A DNA stretch of 64,000 bases from Prorocentrum cordatum (lineage: Eukaryota > Sar > Dinophyceae > Prorocentrales > Prorocentraceae): assembly GCA_963575745.1 (NCBI GenBank), contig CAUYUJ010003003.1:362577-426576 (forward strand), read 5' to 3'. Made by a program: the position numbers and the translations under genes. The notes beneath the pieces are model-generated. The model searched no databases. It worked only from the letters and a program-made list of their open reading frames with translations, and was not told the origin of the DNA. Positions 19,406-29,284 of the stretch are shown here, one piece after another. Each line of letters opens with the position of its first letter. The first letter of the stretch is position 1.

Positions 19406-19565
19406 GCCTCCTAGACAGAAACCGAGTAGATGGGGTCGGAGGATCGCGCCGCATCGCCGATGCATCGACGATACGTCGCTGATGCCTCGGCGCCATCGGC
19501 GTGGCGAAAATCGGGCAGCATCGAGCCGCATCGGCCATTCATCGTCTATGCGGCGCGATCTTCTT
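19406..19565. mobile_element. Family F foldback, copy 2
   Basis: GCCTCCTAGA, CGAGTAGATGGGGTCGGAGG, ATCGCGCCGCATCGCCGATG at the left; GCATCGAGCCGCATCG and TGCGGCGCGATC at the right. The outer right TIR is lost. Confidence 0.8.
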
Positions 19566-19569
19566 TCTT

Positions 19570-20290
19570 TCGGCATAGTGCAAGGCGTTCACACCTACAC
19601 GTCCCACCGTCCCACATGGCCTCTAATAAAGCACAGTACCGTTGCAAACCCGATTCTAAAGCCAGCGCTTCGGCCACAAATGACGACTGCACTACATCAA
19701 ACGTCATTCCTGCTCTATACACGACATGGTGGGAACCATCTGGAAGGTATGCTAAGATAGCGGTGCGGGCGCTATCTTCTGACCCCGTTCATCTCCGACC
19801 CCATCTGGGCGAGAGGCCCAGATCCGAAGCACGACTGGGGAAACCAAGCTGTCATGTCCAACACCTGTCAGAAGCATGATCACCCCCCTCCCCCCGGGAT
19901 CCCGACTGCCATGAATTCGCTACCGACGGATCCTTTCTTTGAACTACGCCCCCGGAACATGTTGCACGGAGACCGAGCAGTGCGATTGGTAGATACACAG
20001 ATGCATGTTGTAAGCATACAGGTACAAACATAGATACACACGCACGCACGCGCATGCATGGGCAAACGCGTCTGAACTGTGTGCGTGCAAAGGTGCAGGC
20101 TACTCCGGTCGACGAAGACATGGTTCTCGCCTTACTGGGACAGTGCACGTGAGCACGCGCGCGACACGACAGCGCGCGCGGGCGCGCGGTGGGCGTCCGA
20201 CTCTCGCGCTCGGTAGTCTTAGGTGCCTGATGGGCCCCGCGCCGCCTCACGCGCCTCCCGCGCGCGGCATGCGCGCGCGGCTATTCAGGC
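19570..20290. other. Unassigned spacer
   Basis: AT-richer to about 20100, with ACACACGCACGCACGC-like runs at 20036-20053 and a GCGCGCGC-rich stretch at 20155-20190. No gene supported. Confidence 0.4.
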
Positions 20291-20556
20291 CAGATCACGC
20301 GCTCGGCTTCCACGTCCGACGCGGCTGACTCCGCAGGGTCGCCGCGCGCGCGGCGGCCTCCGCAGTCCAGGCGTTGCTGCCCTGCCCCTCGCGGACTGCG
20401 CGCTGTCCCGCACAGGACTGGGCCCGGGCCGCCGCGCACGCGGCTGCACTGCCCCTCGCGCAGGGCCGCCGAAGGGCTGGTCGGGTGCAGCACCTTCGCA
20501 GACCCAGAGAGGGTGCGCGGAGGGGGTGGTCCCTGGGGGGAGTCTCTCAGGGAACC

Positions 20557-20560
<4 letters not shown>

Positions 20561-20602
<42 letters not shown>
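20561..20602. repeat. (TC)n(TA)n compound microsatellite
   Basis: About 14 TC units followed by about 7 TA units. Confidence 0.95.
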
Positions 20603-20744
20603 AACCGACGCGTTTCACTCCAGGAGGGGGTGCGCAAGAGTCTGTCCCTGAACGCGGAGCGCCAGGCCGATCGTAGGGACGTCCCCGGTGGTCTGGTTTG
20701 CCCCGCCTTCCATGTGTTTCCTATTCTTGTTCTCTGAATAGAAC

Positions 20745-20945
20745 AATTCATATGCATCTCTAAATATCCCCGATACCGATACTCCCCGGACCTGCCCCTG
20801 GGTGCGTTCTGACCAGGATTTCGAGTCGAATCCAGCGGTGGCAACGAGGGGCTCCAAGGAGACCCCCCAAAAGGAAAACACGGGGGAAGGGCAGTGGCAT
20901 CGGTACCTCTTTGTCCACTGAACGACGGCGGTGCCAACCGACCCG
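20745..20945. mobile_element. Family Y repeat, copy 1
   Basis: CCCCGATACCGATACTCCCC left end and GCAGTGGCATCGGTACCT right end are inverted. The core GCGTTCTGACCAGGATTTCG, AGTCGAATCCAGCGGTGGCA, ACGAGG recurs at 23640 (reverse), 28095 and 55795, and in parts at 6546, 36365, 42225 and 63865. Confidence 0.8.
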
Positions 20946-20955
20946 CCGGCCCAGC

Positions 20956-21047
20956 CTGTACTGCTCCTGCGCCGCGGACATGTCGCCCTGCATGCGGCCC
21001 AGCACGCTGAGCGCCTCGGACTTCCAACGCTGCAGCAAGTCCACCTC
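20956..21047 (-). CDS. Candidate mini-exon, coiled-coil-like (minus strand)
   Basis: Minus-strand reading after GGGAG: EVDLLQRWKSEALSVLGRMQ and then GDMSAAQEQY, ending TACAG|GCTGGG. Leu5, Lys9, Ala12, Leu16, Met19, Met23, Ala26 and Tyr30 keep 4-3 spacing throughout, an unbroken heptad. It starts in phase 0 and ends in phase 2. The plus strand of the same bases gives no comparable peptide. It neighbours a Y element on the left and a CTC array on the right. Function unknown. Confidence 0.38.
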
Positions 21048-21089
21048 CTCCCGGGCGGGCAACCCGCGACCCTCTCTCGGCTGCGTTGA

Positions 21090-21278
21090 GGAGGAGGAGG
21101 TGGAGGAGGAGGTGGAGGGGGAGGAGGAGGAGGAGGGATCTCTTTGGAGGTCTGCTGGTAAATGGGGTCCTCCTCCTCCCCCCCCTCCTCCTCCTCCTCC
21201 TCCTCCTCCTCCTCCTCCTCCTCCTCCTCCTCTTCCTCCTCCTCCTCCTCCTCCTCCTCCTCCTCCTCCTCCTCCTCC
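21090..21278. repeat. GAGGAGGTG/(CTC)n arrays in opposite orientation
   Basis: Purine GGAGGAGGTGG units (21090-21140) are followed, after a 35-bp spacer, by a long CTC run (21170-21278). The two could pair as a hairpin. Frames through them are artefacts. Confidence 0.9.
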
Positions 21279-21404
21279 CACCCCAACCCATAGCCACACC
21301 CTTTGCCGTCGACGCTCCTCGGGCGTCCGGGGCCGCCGCAACGCCTCGGGCGCGCGACGGGCCCTCGGGCCCGTCGCGGCTCGCCGAGGGCCGGAGTAGG
21401 CGGG

Positions 21405-21586
21405 GTCGTGAGATGGCGCCGCATCGCCGATACGTCGTCGACGCGCTTCGGCGACGTCGGCGATGCATCGGCCCCGTCGGCGTGGAGAAACTCGTGCTCC
21501 ACATCGAGCTGCATCGCCAATGCATCGGCGATGCGGCGCGATCCTCGGACCTCATCTGTGCTTACTCGGACCCCATCTAGGAGGCC
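21405..21586. mobile_element. Family F foldback, copy 3
   Basis: GATGGCGCCGCATCGCCGAT left; ATGCGGCGCGATCCTCGGAC and ACTCGGACCCCATCTAGGAG right. The outer left TIR is degraded. Confidence 0.8.
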
Positions 21587-21589
21587 CGG

Positions 21590-22189
21590 AGTCTTTGGGA
21601 TCCCCAGAGCTTCCCAAGTCCACCTCGCGCCGTGACTCTTGGTCTCCAGGGGCCCTTACAAGGTCAAAACACTACGTGCGCGACTTGGCCAATGAAGAAA
21701 AGAACGCGTAGGAGGAGGAATAGGAGCAGGAGCTAACACTACTCAGAATGAAACATCGGTGCACGGGACGGGGTCTAGACCTCTCGAAATCCACGCCGAA
21801 CAAAAGTCGTCACGAAATGCTCGAGCTTCCTCGAGGGTCCCATCCTCGACGAGGAGCAGCCGCTAATATCTTCTGCCCGCTCCTCCTGCTCCTCCATTAT
21901 CGGTGCTCAATCGGGTGACCAACGCCTTTCGGAGGTTCTCGAAATTTGGGAGGAGGTCGGCTGCTTTTGGACGCTTGGTCCCTTCCAACATCTAGGACTC
22001 GACGGGCTGCAAACGGGCGGCACCGCCGCGCCTCACGCGAACCTGATGGGACAAGAAGGGGAAGCGCCGATATTGTCCATTGGGCTCGCAATGATAATGG
22101 CGACGACAACGCGACGGATGACGAGGATGATAGGGTAGATGATGGGGAGAGCAGCGATGCAAGCAGGGGGACAACGGGTAGGAAGTCTA
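21590..22189. other. Unassigned spacer
   Basis: No family or gene supported. Confidence 0.35.
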
Positions 22190-22275
22190 GCACGAGGACG
22201 AGGTGGAAGAGATGGAGGAGGACGAGGAGGAGGCGGAGGAGGAGGAGAAGGACGACGACGACGACGACGACGGAG
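22190..22275. repeat. GAGGAC/(GAC)n array
   Basis: ACGAGGACGAGG and GACGACGACGACG units. Confidence 0.85.
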
Positions 22276-22329
22276 GACGGTAAGGAGCTCGAGGAAAAGG
22301 ACGCCGAAGAAGGGGAAGGTGTTCTCGTT

Positions 22330-22690
22330 ATCTGTTGAGGTTACCCTGGGGGCAGTTGGGGCCATCTGGAACTGTCTTGGGGCATCCTGGGGGCCTCTCG
22401 GGAGGCTCCACTTGGGGGCTACTGGAGTCTTCTTGGGCTGCCTGGGCGTGTCTTGAGTTTCGTTCTGGCTCTCACAAGCCGTCTTGGCGCCATCTCGGGG
22501 CGTCGGGGGGCCTCATGGGGCTCTCGTGTTGCCTTTTGTTTGTCCTCGGGCGCTCGGCGTGGACCGAGTGGGCCTCCGGGCGCAAGACCTCCGCCCAAGA
22601 TGGCTGCACGATCCCGCCGAGGAACGCCCAAAAATGCTAGGGAACTCTCGGGAAGCTCTAAGAAACCCCCAATCCACCCAAGAAGCCTGT
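22330..22690. repeat. Degenerate N-type repeat, minus orientation
   Basis: Irregular GTCTTGGGGC, GGGGCCTC and CTTGGGCTGCCT units of 10-20 bp, the reverse of the CCAAGA/GGCCCC style at 26915-27120 and 62690-63190. Too degenerate to count units. Confidence 0.5.
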
Positions 22691-22692
22691 AA

Positions 22693-22824
22693 CTTGCTGT
22701 CGCTCGGACGTCCATTTCCTGTGCATTTTTCGGCTTCGTGCGTGTTTCTTTTTGCTCGATGGTCCAGGATGCTCCTCGATGGTTCTCGCCCAGCAAAACA
22801 TGCACACGTCCGAGCGATGCCGAG
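22693..22824. mobile_element. Family K foldback, copy 1
   Basis: CTTGCTGTCGCTCGGACGTC left end and GCACACGTCCGAGCGATGCC right end. Inside are TTTCCTGTGCATTTTTCGG, TTCGTGCGTG and TTTTGCTCGATG blocks. It matches copies at 42797 and 47466. Confidence 0.85.
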
Positions 22825-22829
22825 TGTAG

Positions 22830-23345
22830 GAAGTCCCATAACCAATCGGAACTGCGTTGTTGGTCTGCTCTGGACAGGCCGAGAGGGCGGCGTGCGGAGC
22901 CCGGCGGGTGCACTGCTGACCGGAGGACGCGACATCGCAGAAGTGCCTCGTGACCAAGACTGCTTGTAGACATCCCGTGGCCAAGGTTGTTCAAGGGGCC
23001 CATGGAAACACAAATCCGCCGATCCGGCGTGTGAGTTTCTGAGAGCGTGGACTTGAGCTCGCTCAAGCTTCGCTCTGCAGGGGGGGGGTGGGGGGCACGT
23101 TATTTCCGACGTCATGTCCGAAGTTGTTCGGTACACTGGGATATTTCCGACGTCATTTCCGACGGAGCCCCGACCGCCCAAGAAAGCCCAAGAGGAAGCA
23201 GAGGCCCCCTAGACAATGCAAGAGGGTCCCGAATCGCCGAAAAATCGCTCGAACCGCCCAAGATGCCCCCAAGACAGTTCCAGATACCTCCAAGACGTCC
23301 CCAAGTCTCACCCCCCCCCCGGATCGGCGGCATTGGCTGGAGAAC
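22830..23345. other. Unassigned spacer
   Basis: TTTCCGACGTCAT occurs twice (23103 and 23143) and N-like CCAAGA units occur from 23165 to 23300. No gene. Confidence 0.4.
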
Positions 23346-23349
23346 CAGC

Positions 23350-23485
23350 CCAATAAATGCACACATCCCAGGACGTTTGGGAGTTTCGTCTTCCCCCGTC
23401 ACTTCCAACATTTTTTTCAGATTTCCGAGGGAGTCGACAATGAATTGTTTCTATGTGTTTTTTCCCCTTCTGACAAGACCGTTGG
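23350..23485. repeat. Family B dispersed repeat, copy 5 (decayed)
   Basis: TTTCGTCTTCCCCCGTCACT, GGGAGTCGACAATGAATTGT and ATGTGTTTTTTCCCC are recognisable. The left cacacaaataaa part is reduced to AATAAATGCACACA. Confidence 0.7.
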
Positions 23486-23639
23486 AGAACAGCGGTTGTG
23501 TGTGGTTTGCTTTGGCTCTGAGAGCTGCTTTGGCTCTGAGCTGGACCTCGGTCGCGAGCAGAACTAGCCTCCAGCGGGCTGCCGTGAAACAGCACGGCGG
23601 AGGTAGAGGAGAAGGTCAGCGGAGGAAAAAAGGTACCCA

Positions 23640-23790
23640 TACCCCTACTCGTCGCCCGTTTTCCCTTTTTGGGCCTCCTGGGAGGCCCTTGTCGCCAAGG
23701 CTGGATTCGCCTCGAAATCCTAGTCGGGACGCACCCCGGGAGAGGTCCGGGAAGTAGCGGTATCGGTACCTTCTGGTTTCTCCAAAAATA
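23640..23790. mobile_element. Family Y repeat, copy 2 (reverse)
   Basis: GGCTGGATTCGCCTCGAAAT, CCTAGTCGGGACGCACCCCG and TAGCGGTATCGGTACCTTCT are the reverse complement of the Y core and end. Confidence 0.8.
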
Positions 23791-23794
23791 GGAA

Positions 23795-24938
23795 CAGGGG
23801 ATGCAGCGGAAGAGAAGAAAAACATGCCCTCCCCCTCCTTCCTTTCTCATCAGCCTAGTGAGCCTTGTGCACGGCAGGGCATGGGTGTTACGAGCTCCGT
23901 GTGTCGTGTTATTGTTTCCCTTTCGTTGCCGTTATTTGTCACGGCTCCGTCGCAAAATTTGTTACTATCGCTTCCCATCCCTGCTCCGATCCCGGCGCAT
24001 CCGATTATCCGCCTCGGTGAGCCTTTATTTTGCACCGCCTTCATGATCAAGCGCCAAATCGTGCGGAAAATAACAGGCACAGCCCGGCCGCTTCCAAGGC
24101 CAGCTGAACTCCTCGTGCACGGAGCAGTCGCGTCGCTTCGCCCAGGCGGGCGGGACAATGCGAAATCCAGCAGGGCCGTCCCCCCTCGCCTGTGCCTTCC
24201 GCTCTGACCTCCCGGGGGCGGGGCGCCGCCTGGCCCAGCAGGGGGGTGGCCTGCTCTCTGGCCGATCTGCGTCGGATGCCGCGTCGAACGAATCCGCTCG
24301 AGCAGCCGCTGGGGTAGTCTTGAGCTCCCATGCGAACCGAAGCGCCGCCCCACCACAACGTACTCCCACAGAAAAGAACCCCGTCGCATCGCGCGCTCGG
24401 TCGGGCCCGGATAGTCCCTAGGCCGCTGGGGGCGCTGGCGCGCGCAATCTCATGACCGCAACCACCGCGCGGATGGCGCATGCATGGAGGCAAGAAAGCG
24501 ACGGCCACTGCTTCTACAGAAACTTGATTATGCTGCGATTGGCTCCCACAGTATCCTCGCGCGACCCTCCTGCATCCTCCATCCTGACGTCGCTCGCGTC
24601 GTTCTCAGCCACCTCGCATCCCCCCATCCATCCACAATCTTCCCTGGTGGTTCTGACGGAGAAACAGGCGGATTATGGCAGAACGGCACGCGCGTCAAGG
24701 CGCGCCCAGAGCAACGCGCAAGACAGGCGCGCAAAGTAGGGATTTGCGTTGCAGCATCAACACATTGGCGCTTTCATCAACCAACATGTGCTGATCTTCG
24801 AAAAGGCAGCATGTCGGGCACCTTGTCCCCAACATCTCGCCAGGATGCCTGGGCCTGCACACCCTGCCCTGTAGACACGCTACACGTTCATAAGCGGACG
24901 CCCATCCAGTCCCAGCTCATAATGCGCACCCAGACAAG
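23795..24938. other. Unassigned region
   Basis: No repeat family recognised. A plus frame of 232 codons (24484-25182) is the longest non-repetitive-looking frame, but its last third is T and B repeat sequence and I see no domain, so I do not call it a gene. Confidence 0.45.
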
Positions 24939-24939
24939 T

Positions 24940-25148
24940 AATGGAGACTCGTCAAATAACCCAAAGAAGGAATCGAACAGGGCAGGGCTGTTTAGTAAAC
25001 GCCCAGGGCCGCTTCGGAACGCCAATGATCGGGGCCGAGCTGGCTCTTCCTCCCTTGACTATGCCGCTTTCTGCTCCTCCATCAAGGGGCCCAGGGACAC
25101 ACATATCAACAGACACAAATCCAGGACTCACAGCATGTCTCATATCCT
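24940..25148. repeat. Family T plus truncated family B
   Basis: GGAATCGAACAGGGCAGGGC, GTAAACGCCCAGGGCCGCTT, TCCCTTGACTATGCCGCTTT, CTGCTCCTCCATCAAGGGGC then CCCAGGGACACACA of B. The same T-to-B junction occurs at 8720-8750. Confidence 0.75.
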
Positions 25149-25304
25149 CGGCGGCGGAAGGCTCCCCTCGGAGGAGGGCTGAGGGGAGGAGGACGGGGAG
25201 AGGAATGAGGAGCACGAGCAGGGGGGAGGGGGGGGGAGGAGGACTTACACGCAGCAGCCGTTCAGCTCATGCAGAACAAGCAAACTACGACACACACACA
25301 TAAA

Positions 25305-25432
25305 CTTCTGGCGCCCCGCGCGGATCTCCTTGATCCGCGCCGGACCCGCCTCGCGCCAGGTGCGGCGCCGGAGGCGCCGCCAGGGGGGCCCAGGCGCGGA
25401 TGCAAGAAACCCGCGCGGAGCGCCCAAAGTTT
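25305..25432. mobile_element. Family C GC-rich foldback, copy 3
   Basis: CTTCTGGCGCCCCGCGCGGA and AACCCGCGCGGAGCGCCCAA outer arms; GATCCGCGCCGGACC and GGCCCAGGCGCGGATGC inner arms; GGCGCCGGAGGCGCCGCC loop. Confidence 0.8.
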
Positions 25433-25754
25433 TGTTTGCTTTGATTGTCTTCTTGTACTTTTGTTCTTTTGCTGGTCGAGCGCGAAAAATTGAAATGCTG
25501 ATGTCGTTTTTTCTTCACCGAGTATGCCCGCTCGACGCTCAGACAGCCCTCTTCGCCCCCCCCCCCCCTCGGCGGCGGAGGGCTCCCGCTGCGCCTGCAG
25601 CGCTGCCGCCGCGCGGCAGCCCGCTGGCGCCCCCGGCGGCCTGGCGGCCGCCCACGGTGCCCGGCCGACCTCGGCGGCGGCCTCGCGGGCGATGCTCACC
25701 TCGCGGAAGGCCCGCCGCCCCGCCGTGACGGCGGCAGCGGCGCCGCCGTCGTGA

Positions 25755-25860
25755 GGACGACGACGACGGCGCCGATGACGCGGCGACGGCGACGGCGACG
25801 GCGACGGCGAAGGGGACGGCGATGACGACGACGGCGGCGGCGACGACGAGGGCGGCGTCA
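25755..25860. repeat. (GACGGC)n array
   Basis: GGCGACGGCGACGGCGACGG units with GACGACGACGACGG ends. Confidence 0.9.
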
Positions 25861-26089
25861 CGACGGTGGCGGCCGCCGCATCCATCGTGGCGCCGTGGTC
25901 GTGGTCAGTGGTCAATGGACGTGGTCGTGCCGTCGTCGTCGTCCTCCTCCTCCTCCTCCTCCTCAGCCGCGGCGATGGTCACCTCGGAGGGCGTCGCCCG
26001 TCGACGGCGCCGATCGTCGCCGAAGGTGGCGTCGTGAACCCTCCTGTACGAAGTACCGATATGATTTTGCTCAGTACAGGCGTCTAGGG

Positions 26090-26220
26090 TTACGTCGGGC
26101 GTCCCTCTACAGGATGAGTACGCAAAAAAAATGATAAACAAAACAACAAAAAGTATGGGGACAATTTTCGGGGCACATGTGTGCTTAAATAGTTGTTAAA
26201 ATTCTTTGTCGTGCAGGCTA
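26090..26220. mobile_element. Family A element, left half
   Basis: TTACGTCGGGCGTCCCTCTA followed by an AT-rich body with ACAAAACAACAAAA. The opposite TIR is not found, so it is truncated or decayed. Confidence 0.5.
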
Positions 26221-26224
26221 GTAG

Positions 26225-26499
26225 CGCTGACCCTCAGAGCCTTAAAAACTGAGCTTTGTTGGGTGAACTGCTGTTTGCCACTAATTAGGGCTAAGTCGGC
26301 TGCTAGTTGTTCGGTCTGGACGGCCATGCGTTAGGCAGTGGCGCTGCGTCTGCGCCATCATTCGTCGCACCTGCTGCATGTTAGGGAGCATACCTAGGTG
26401 GTGAATGAGATGCTTGAGGTCGATCGCCGCGAGTCGAAGTCAATATGACTGACTTTCTGCTGTAGTGCCAATGGTTGCACTTCCACAATATGCTGGAGT
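26225..26499. other. Unassigned spacer
   Basis: No family or gene seen. Confidence 0.35.
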
Positions 26500-26735
26500 T
26501 CTCATCCTCATCCTCGTCCTTGTCCTTTTCCATTTCCTCCTCCTTCCTCCTCCTCCTCCTCCTCCTCCTCCTCCTCCTCCTCCTCCTCCTCCTCCCTTCT
26601 CCTCCTCCCTTCTCTTCCTCCTCCTCCTCCTCCTCCTCCTCCTTCTCCTCCTCCTCCTCCTCCTCCTCCTCCTCCTCCTCCTCCTCCTCCTCCTCCTCCT
26701 CCTCCCCCTCCTCCTCCCCCTCCCCCTTCTCTCAC
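26500..26735. repeat. (CCT)n pyrimidine array
   Basis: Over 230 bases of CCT/CTC with short TT interruptions. Confidence 0.95.
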
Positions 26736-26757
26736 GCGCCCCAGTGCCGAGCCTCGC

Positions 26758-26832
26758 CTCGCAGGCGAGCTCGCTGTTCTCCCGGCGCTGCTCCTGCATG
26801 TGCTGCATCAGCTCCGCCACCCGGCGCTCGAC
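26758..26832 (-). CDS. Candidate mini-exon, coiled-coil-like (minus strand)
   Basis: Minus-strand reading after a C-rich tract and CCCGCAG: VERRVAELMQHMQEQRRENS then ELACE, then GAG|GCGAGG. Val1, Val5, Leu8, Met12, Gln15, Asn19 and Leu22 give perfect 4-3 heptad spacing. 25 codons, phase 0 at both ends, with a pyrimidine-rich stretch upstream as expected for an acceptor. This is the most convincing island of the series. No named family; a long coiled-coil protein is the inference. Confidence 0.42.
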
Positions 26833-26914
26833 CTGCGGGCCCGGGCGGCGGAGGGGCCGGGGCGGCGGCGTGGCCTCAGGTCGGCGTTCAACGAGGCTGA
26901 CGAACGAGCAACAC

Positions 26915-27120
26915 ACACCCCAAGACGGTCAACGATGGCCTCCAAGACGGTTAGGATGGCCCCGTATGGCCTCCAAGACGGCGAAGATGGCCCCATGATG
27001 CCTCCAAGACGGCCCAATATGCACCCAAGACGGCCTAAGATAGCATCTTGATGGTTTCAAGACGGCCGAGAGGCGCCCAAGTGGTTTCCCAGACGGCCCG
27101 AGAGGCCTCCAAGAGGTATT
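26915..27120. repeat. Degenerate N repeat (CCTCCAAGACGGCC)
   Basis: About twelve imperfect units of GCCTCCAAGACGG(C/T)... such as GGCCTCCAAGACGG, GATGCCTCCAAGACGGCCC and CACCCAAGACGGCC. The same unit style occurs in M, 49.6 kb and 62.7 kb. Confidence 0.75.
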
Positions 27121-27139
27121 ACAGGAATGACGAACGAAC

Positions 27140-27310
27140 AACGTACACACCCATACCCATAAGGGGGGTCGTTGAGAGGAGGACTGGCTATGGGTATGGG
27201 TGCGGGTTGTCGGACCCTGGGGAACGCTCCCGTTCGAGCGGGGACCCCCATCCGACAACACGCACCCATAGCCCTCTGCGACCCCCCTATGGGTATGGGT
27301 GTGTGTTGTT
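27140..27310. repeat. Inverted repeat with CACCCATACCCATA arms
   Basis: AACGTACACACCCATACCCATA(AGGGGGGTCG) at the left pairs with (CGACCCCCCTAT)GGGTATGGGTGTGTGTTGTT at the right; GGGAACGCTCCC forms the centre. A foldback of about 180 bp; single copy here. Confidence 0.7.
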
Positions 27311-27347
27311 GGTTCGTCAGATGAGGTCCATGATCGAACGCCTGACA

Positions 27348-27470
27348 AGGCACACGAAGATACATCCAGGTAGGTTTAGGCCGTGCATGTACCCCTGCAG
27401 GCGGATTTTGGACGAAACATGAGAAATAGTCACAACATGCTCCAACAGAAATTAAAGATACCCCATGATG
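27348..27470. repeat. Family A relic, duplicated unit 1
   Basis: AAGGCACACGAAGATACATC, CAGGTAGGTTTAGG, TGCATGTACCCCTG, GGCGGATT, GGACGAAACATGAGAAA and AGTCACAACATGCTCCAAC recur at 27661-27760. TTTAGG...GTGCATGT resembles the A end. Confidence 0.75.
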
Positions 27471-27545
27471 AGGTCCATGATAGGTCGGCGTTCAACGATG
27501 AGGTCCATGATCGAACACTTTTATGGGGTCTACGACGACGTCCAT

Positions 27546-27629
27546 GATGGGGTCAAGGGGCGGCGCCGGAGGCGCCGCCGGGGGGCCCCAGCGCCGATCC
27601 GAGAAATCCGCGCGGACCTCCGAGTTTCT
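27546..27629. repeat. Family C right half
   Basis: GGCGCCGGAGGCGCCGCC loop followed by CAGCGCCGATCCGAGAAATC and CGCGCGGACCTCCGAGTTTC-type right arm. The left arm is missing. It lies between the two duplicated A relics. Confidence 0.7.
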
Positions 27630-27660
27630 ATGTTTATGCCACTTTTTGGTTTTCTAGACA

Positions 27661-27820
27661 GGGCACACGAAGATACATCCAGGTAGGTTTAGGTCGTGCA
27701 TGTACCCCTGGAGGCGGATTCTGGACGAAACATGAGAAAGAGTCACAACATGCTCCAACTAAAACAAAAACTCTCCAAACATGTGTTACTTAACTTCGGG
27801 CGTGCCCACGCCCGGATTAA
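27661..27820. repeat. Family A relic, duplicated unit 2
   Basis: Repeat of the unit at 27348, continuing to CTTCGGGCGTGCCCACGCCC, which may be the far A end. Confidence 0.7.
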
Positions 27821-28094
27821 AGGTAAATCCAAGTGACCGGAGGTCAGAAATGGGTCTCACGCGAGCCGGCGTGGCGACCTCACGCCGCGGGTTGCGCGGG
27901 CCGCCCGCGCGGCGCACCACATTGGGGAACGAGGGCCCCCACGCGGGACCTCCTGCGGGCGGCGTGCGCGCGGATGCCGGCGCAGTCGAACTCGCTGCTC
28001 TGCGCCGCTCGGGGACATCCTGGCAACCCCTCGCAGATCCAGAGACCTCCGAAGAAGTTTGGATCCAACGGGAGTCTGGGGAGACCAACATGTA
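27821..28094. other. Unassigned GC-rich spacer
   Basis: Open on both strands with similar quality, so strand and coding status cannot be decided. Confidence 0.35.
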
Positions 28095-28240
28095 AGGATG
28101 CCGCTGCTCCCCATACCTCTCCGGGGTTGCGTTCTCACCAGAATTGCGAAGCGAATCCAGCGGTGGCGACGGGGGCCTCCCAGGAGGCCCCAGAAGGGAG
28201 GCAAGGGCAGCGGAATCGGTACCTTTTCCTCCTCTGGTTG
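28095..28240. mobile_element. Family Y repeat, copy 3
   Basis: GGGGTTGCGTTCTCACCAGA, GCGAATCCAGCGGTGGCGAC, GGGCAGCGGAATCGGTACCT. Confidence 0.8.
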
Positions 28241-28402
28241 ACGTCGACCCCCAAAGGTCTCGACTCGTTCCCCGAGACCAGCGTTTCATCATGAGTCGTT
28301 ATCCGACGGTCCCGAGGCCCAGCGAGGGCCTCCAAAAGCCCAAAACGACCAAACACTCTGTTCAGGGCTCGAGGGGGTCTGCGTAGAGGTCTCTCTTGGG
28401 CA

Positions 28403-28627
28403 AGGGGCCGACAGTCCCGGCATGCCTACAGGCCTTCCACAACATGTCCTTAAAACGATCAAGCGTTTCATAACAAAACGACGGTATTAGAACATCAAGC
28501 CGATGTACTCAAACAGGACAGTCTCAGCCAGAAACGTTCTAGGAACATTTCGTGCACACCCCAAAAACGTTCAGAGAACATTCTCTGGTGGGCCTGTAGG
28601 CAAGCCTTGACGCTTCGCCACTGCTCG
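28403..28627. repeat. Family S repeat, copy 2
   Basis: GCATGCCTACAGGCC at the left is inverted to GGGCCTGTAGGCAAGCC at the right. Inside are GCCAGAAACGTTCTAGGAAC and ATTTCGTGCACACCC. Ends GACGCTTCGCCACTGCTCGA. Confidence 0.85.
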
Positions 28628-28633
28628 ACTCTC

Positions 28634-28745
28634 ATTATGTTGCTCCCATCGTACTTAAAGACCACATCCCAGCAAGAATTCCGCGCCCCCTGCAAGAGTG
28701 CCGAAAGAGTGCCGAAACAATGTCTCCCAGGGCCCGAAGGCGGTG
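28634..28745. repeat. Family R left part, copy 3
   Basis: TATGTTGCTCCCATCGTACT, AAGACCACATCCCAG and AATGTCTCCCAGGGCCCGAA. Confidence 0.75.
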
Positions 28746-28803
28746 CGCGGCGCGCGCGGGCCGGCGCGAGCCCATGGCGGGCGAAGAGGGGCTATGTGCG
28801 GGC

Positions 28804-28857
28804 CTCCGCGGCCTCCGCCTCGCGCGCCCGCAGCGCGGCGGCGCGCCCGGCGCACTC
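28804..28857 (-). CDS. Candidate mini-exon, coiled-coil-like (minus strand)
   Basis: Minus reading between CCCCCCCAG and GCGGAG|GCCCGC: 18 codons, ECAGRAAALRAREAEAAE. Phase 0 at both ends. Ala/Arg/Glu-rich with Leu9 as the only bulky core residue, so the heptad is weaker than at 26758. It sits just right of a CCT array in the next 100 bases. Confidence 0.28.
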
Positions 28858-28920
28858 CTGGGGGGGCGGAGAGAGGGGCCCCCACGGCGCAGCACCCCGC
28901 AACCGCGGAGAGAACTGAGG

Positions 28921-29190
28921 GGGGCCTCCTCCTCCTCCTCCTCCTCCTCCTCCTCCTCCTCCTCCTTCCTCCTCCTCTCCTCCTCCTCCTCCTCCTCCTC
29001 CTCCTCCTCCTCCTCTTCTTCCTCCTCCTCCCTCCTCCTCCTCCTCCTCCTTCTTCCTCCTCCTCCTCCTCTTCCTCCTCCTCCTCCTCCTCCTCCTCCT
29101 CCTCCTCCTCCTCCTCCTCTTCCTCCTCCTCTCTTCCTCCTCCTCCTCCTCCTCCTCCTCCTCTTCCTCCTCCTCCTCCTCCTCCTCCTC
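28921..29190. repeat. (CCT)n pyrimidine array
   Basis: 270 bases of CCT/CTT. The long Ser/Pro/Leu frames through it are artefacts. Confidence 0.95.
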
Positions 29191-29247
29191 CGGGGGTCGG
29201 AGGCTGGGTCGCGGGCCGGGTCGCATCGCGCGGCGGGTCGCCGGGGG

Positions 29248-29249
<2 letters not shown>

Positions 29250-29284
<35 letters not shown>

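Noticed and set aside
24484-25182. 232-codon plus frame of mixed composition
   Set aside because: Its end lies in T and B repeats and no domain is visible.
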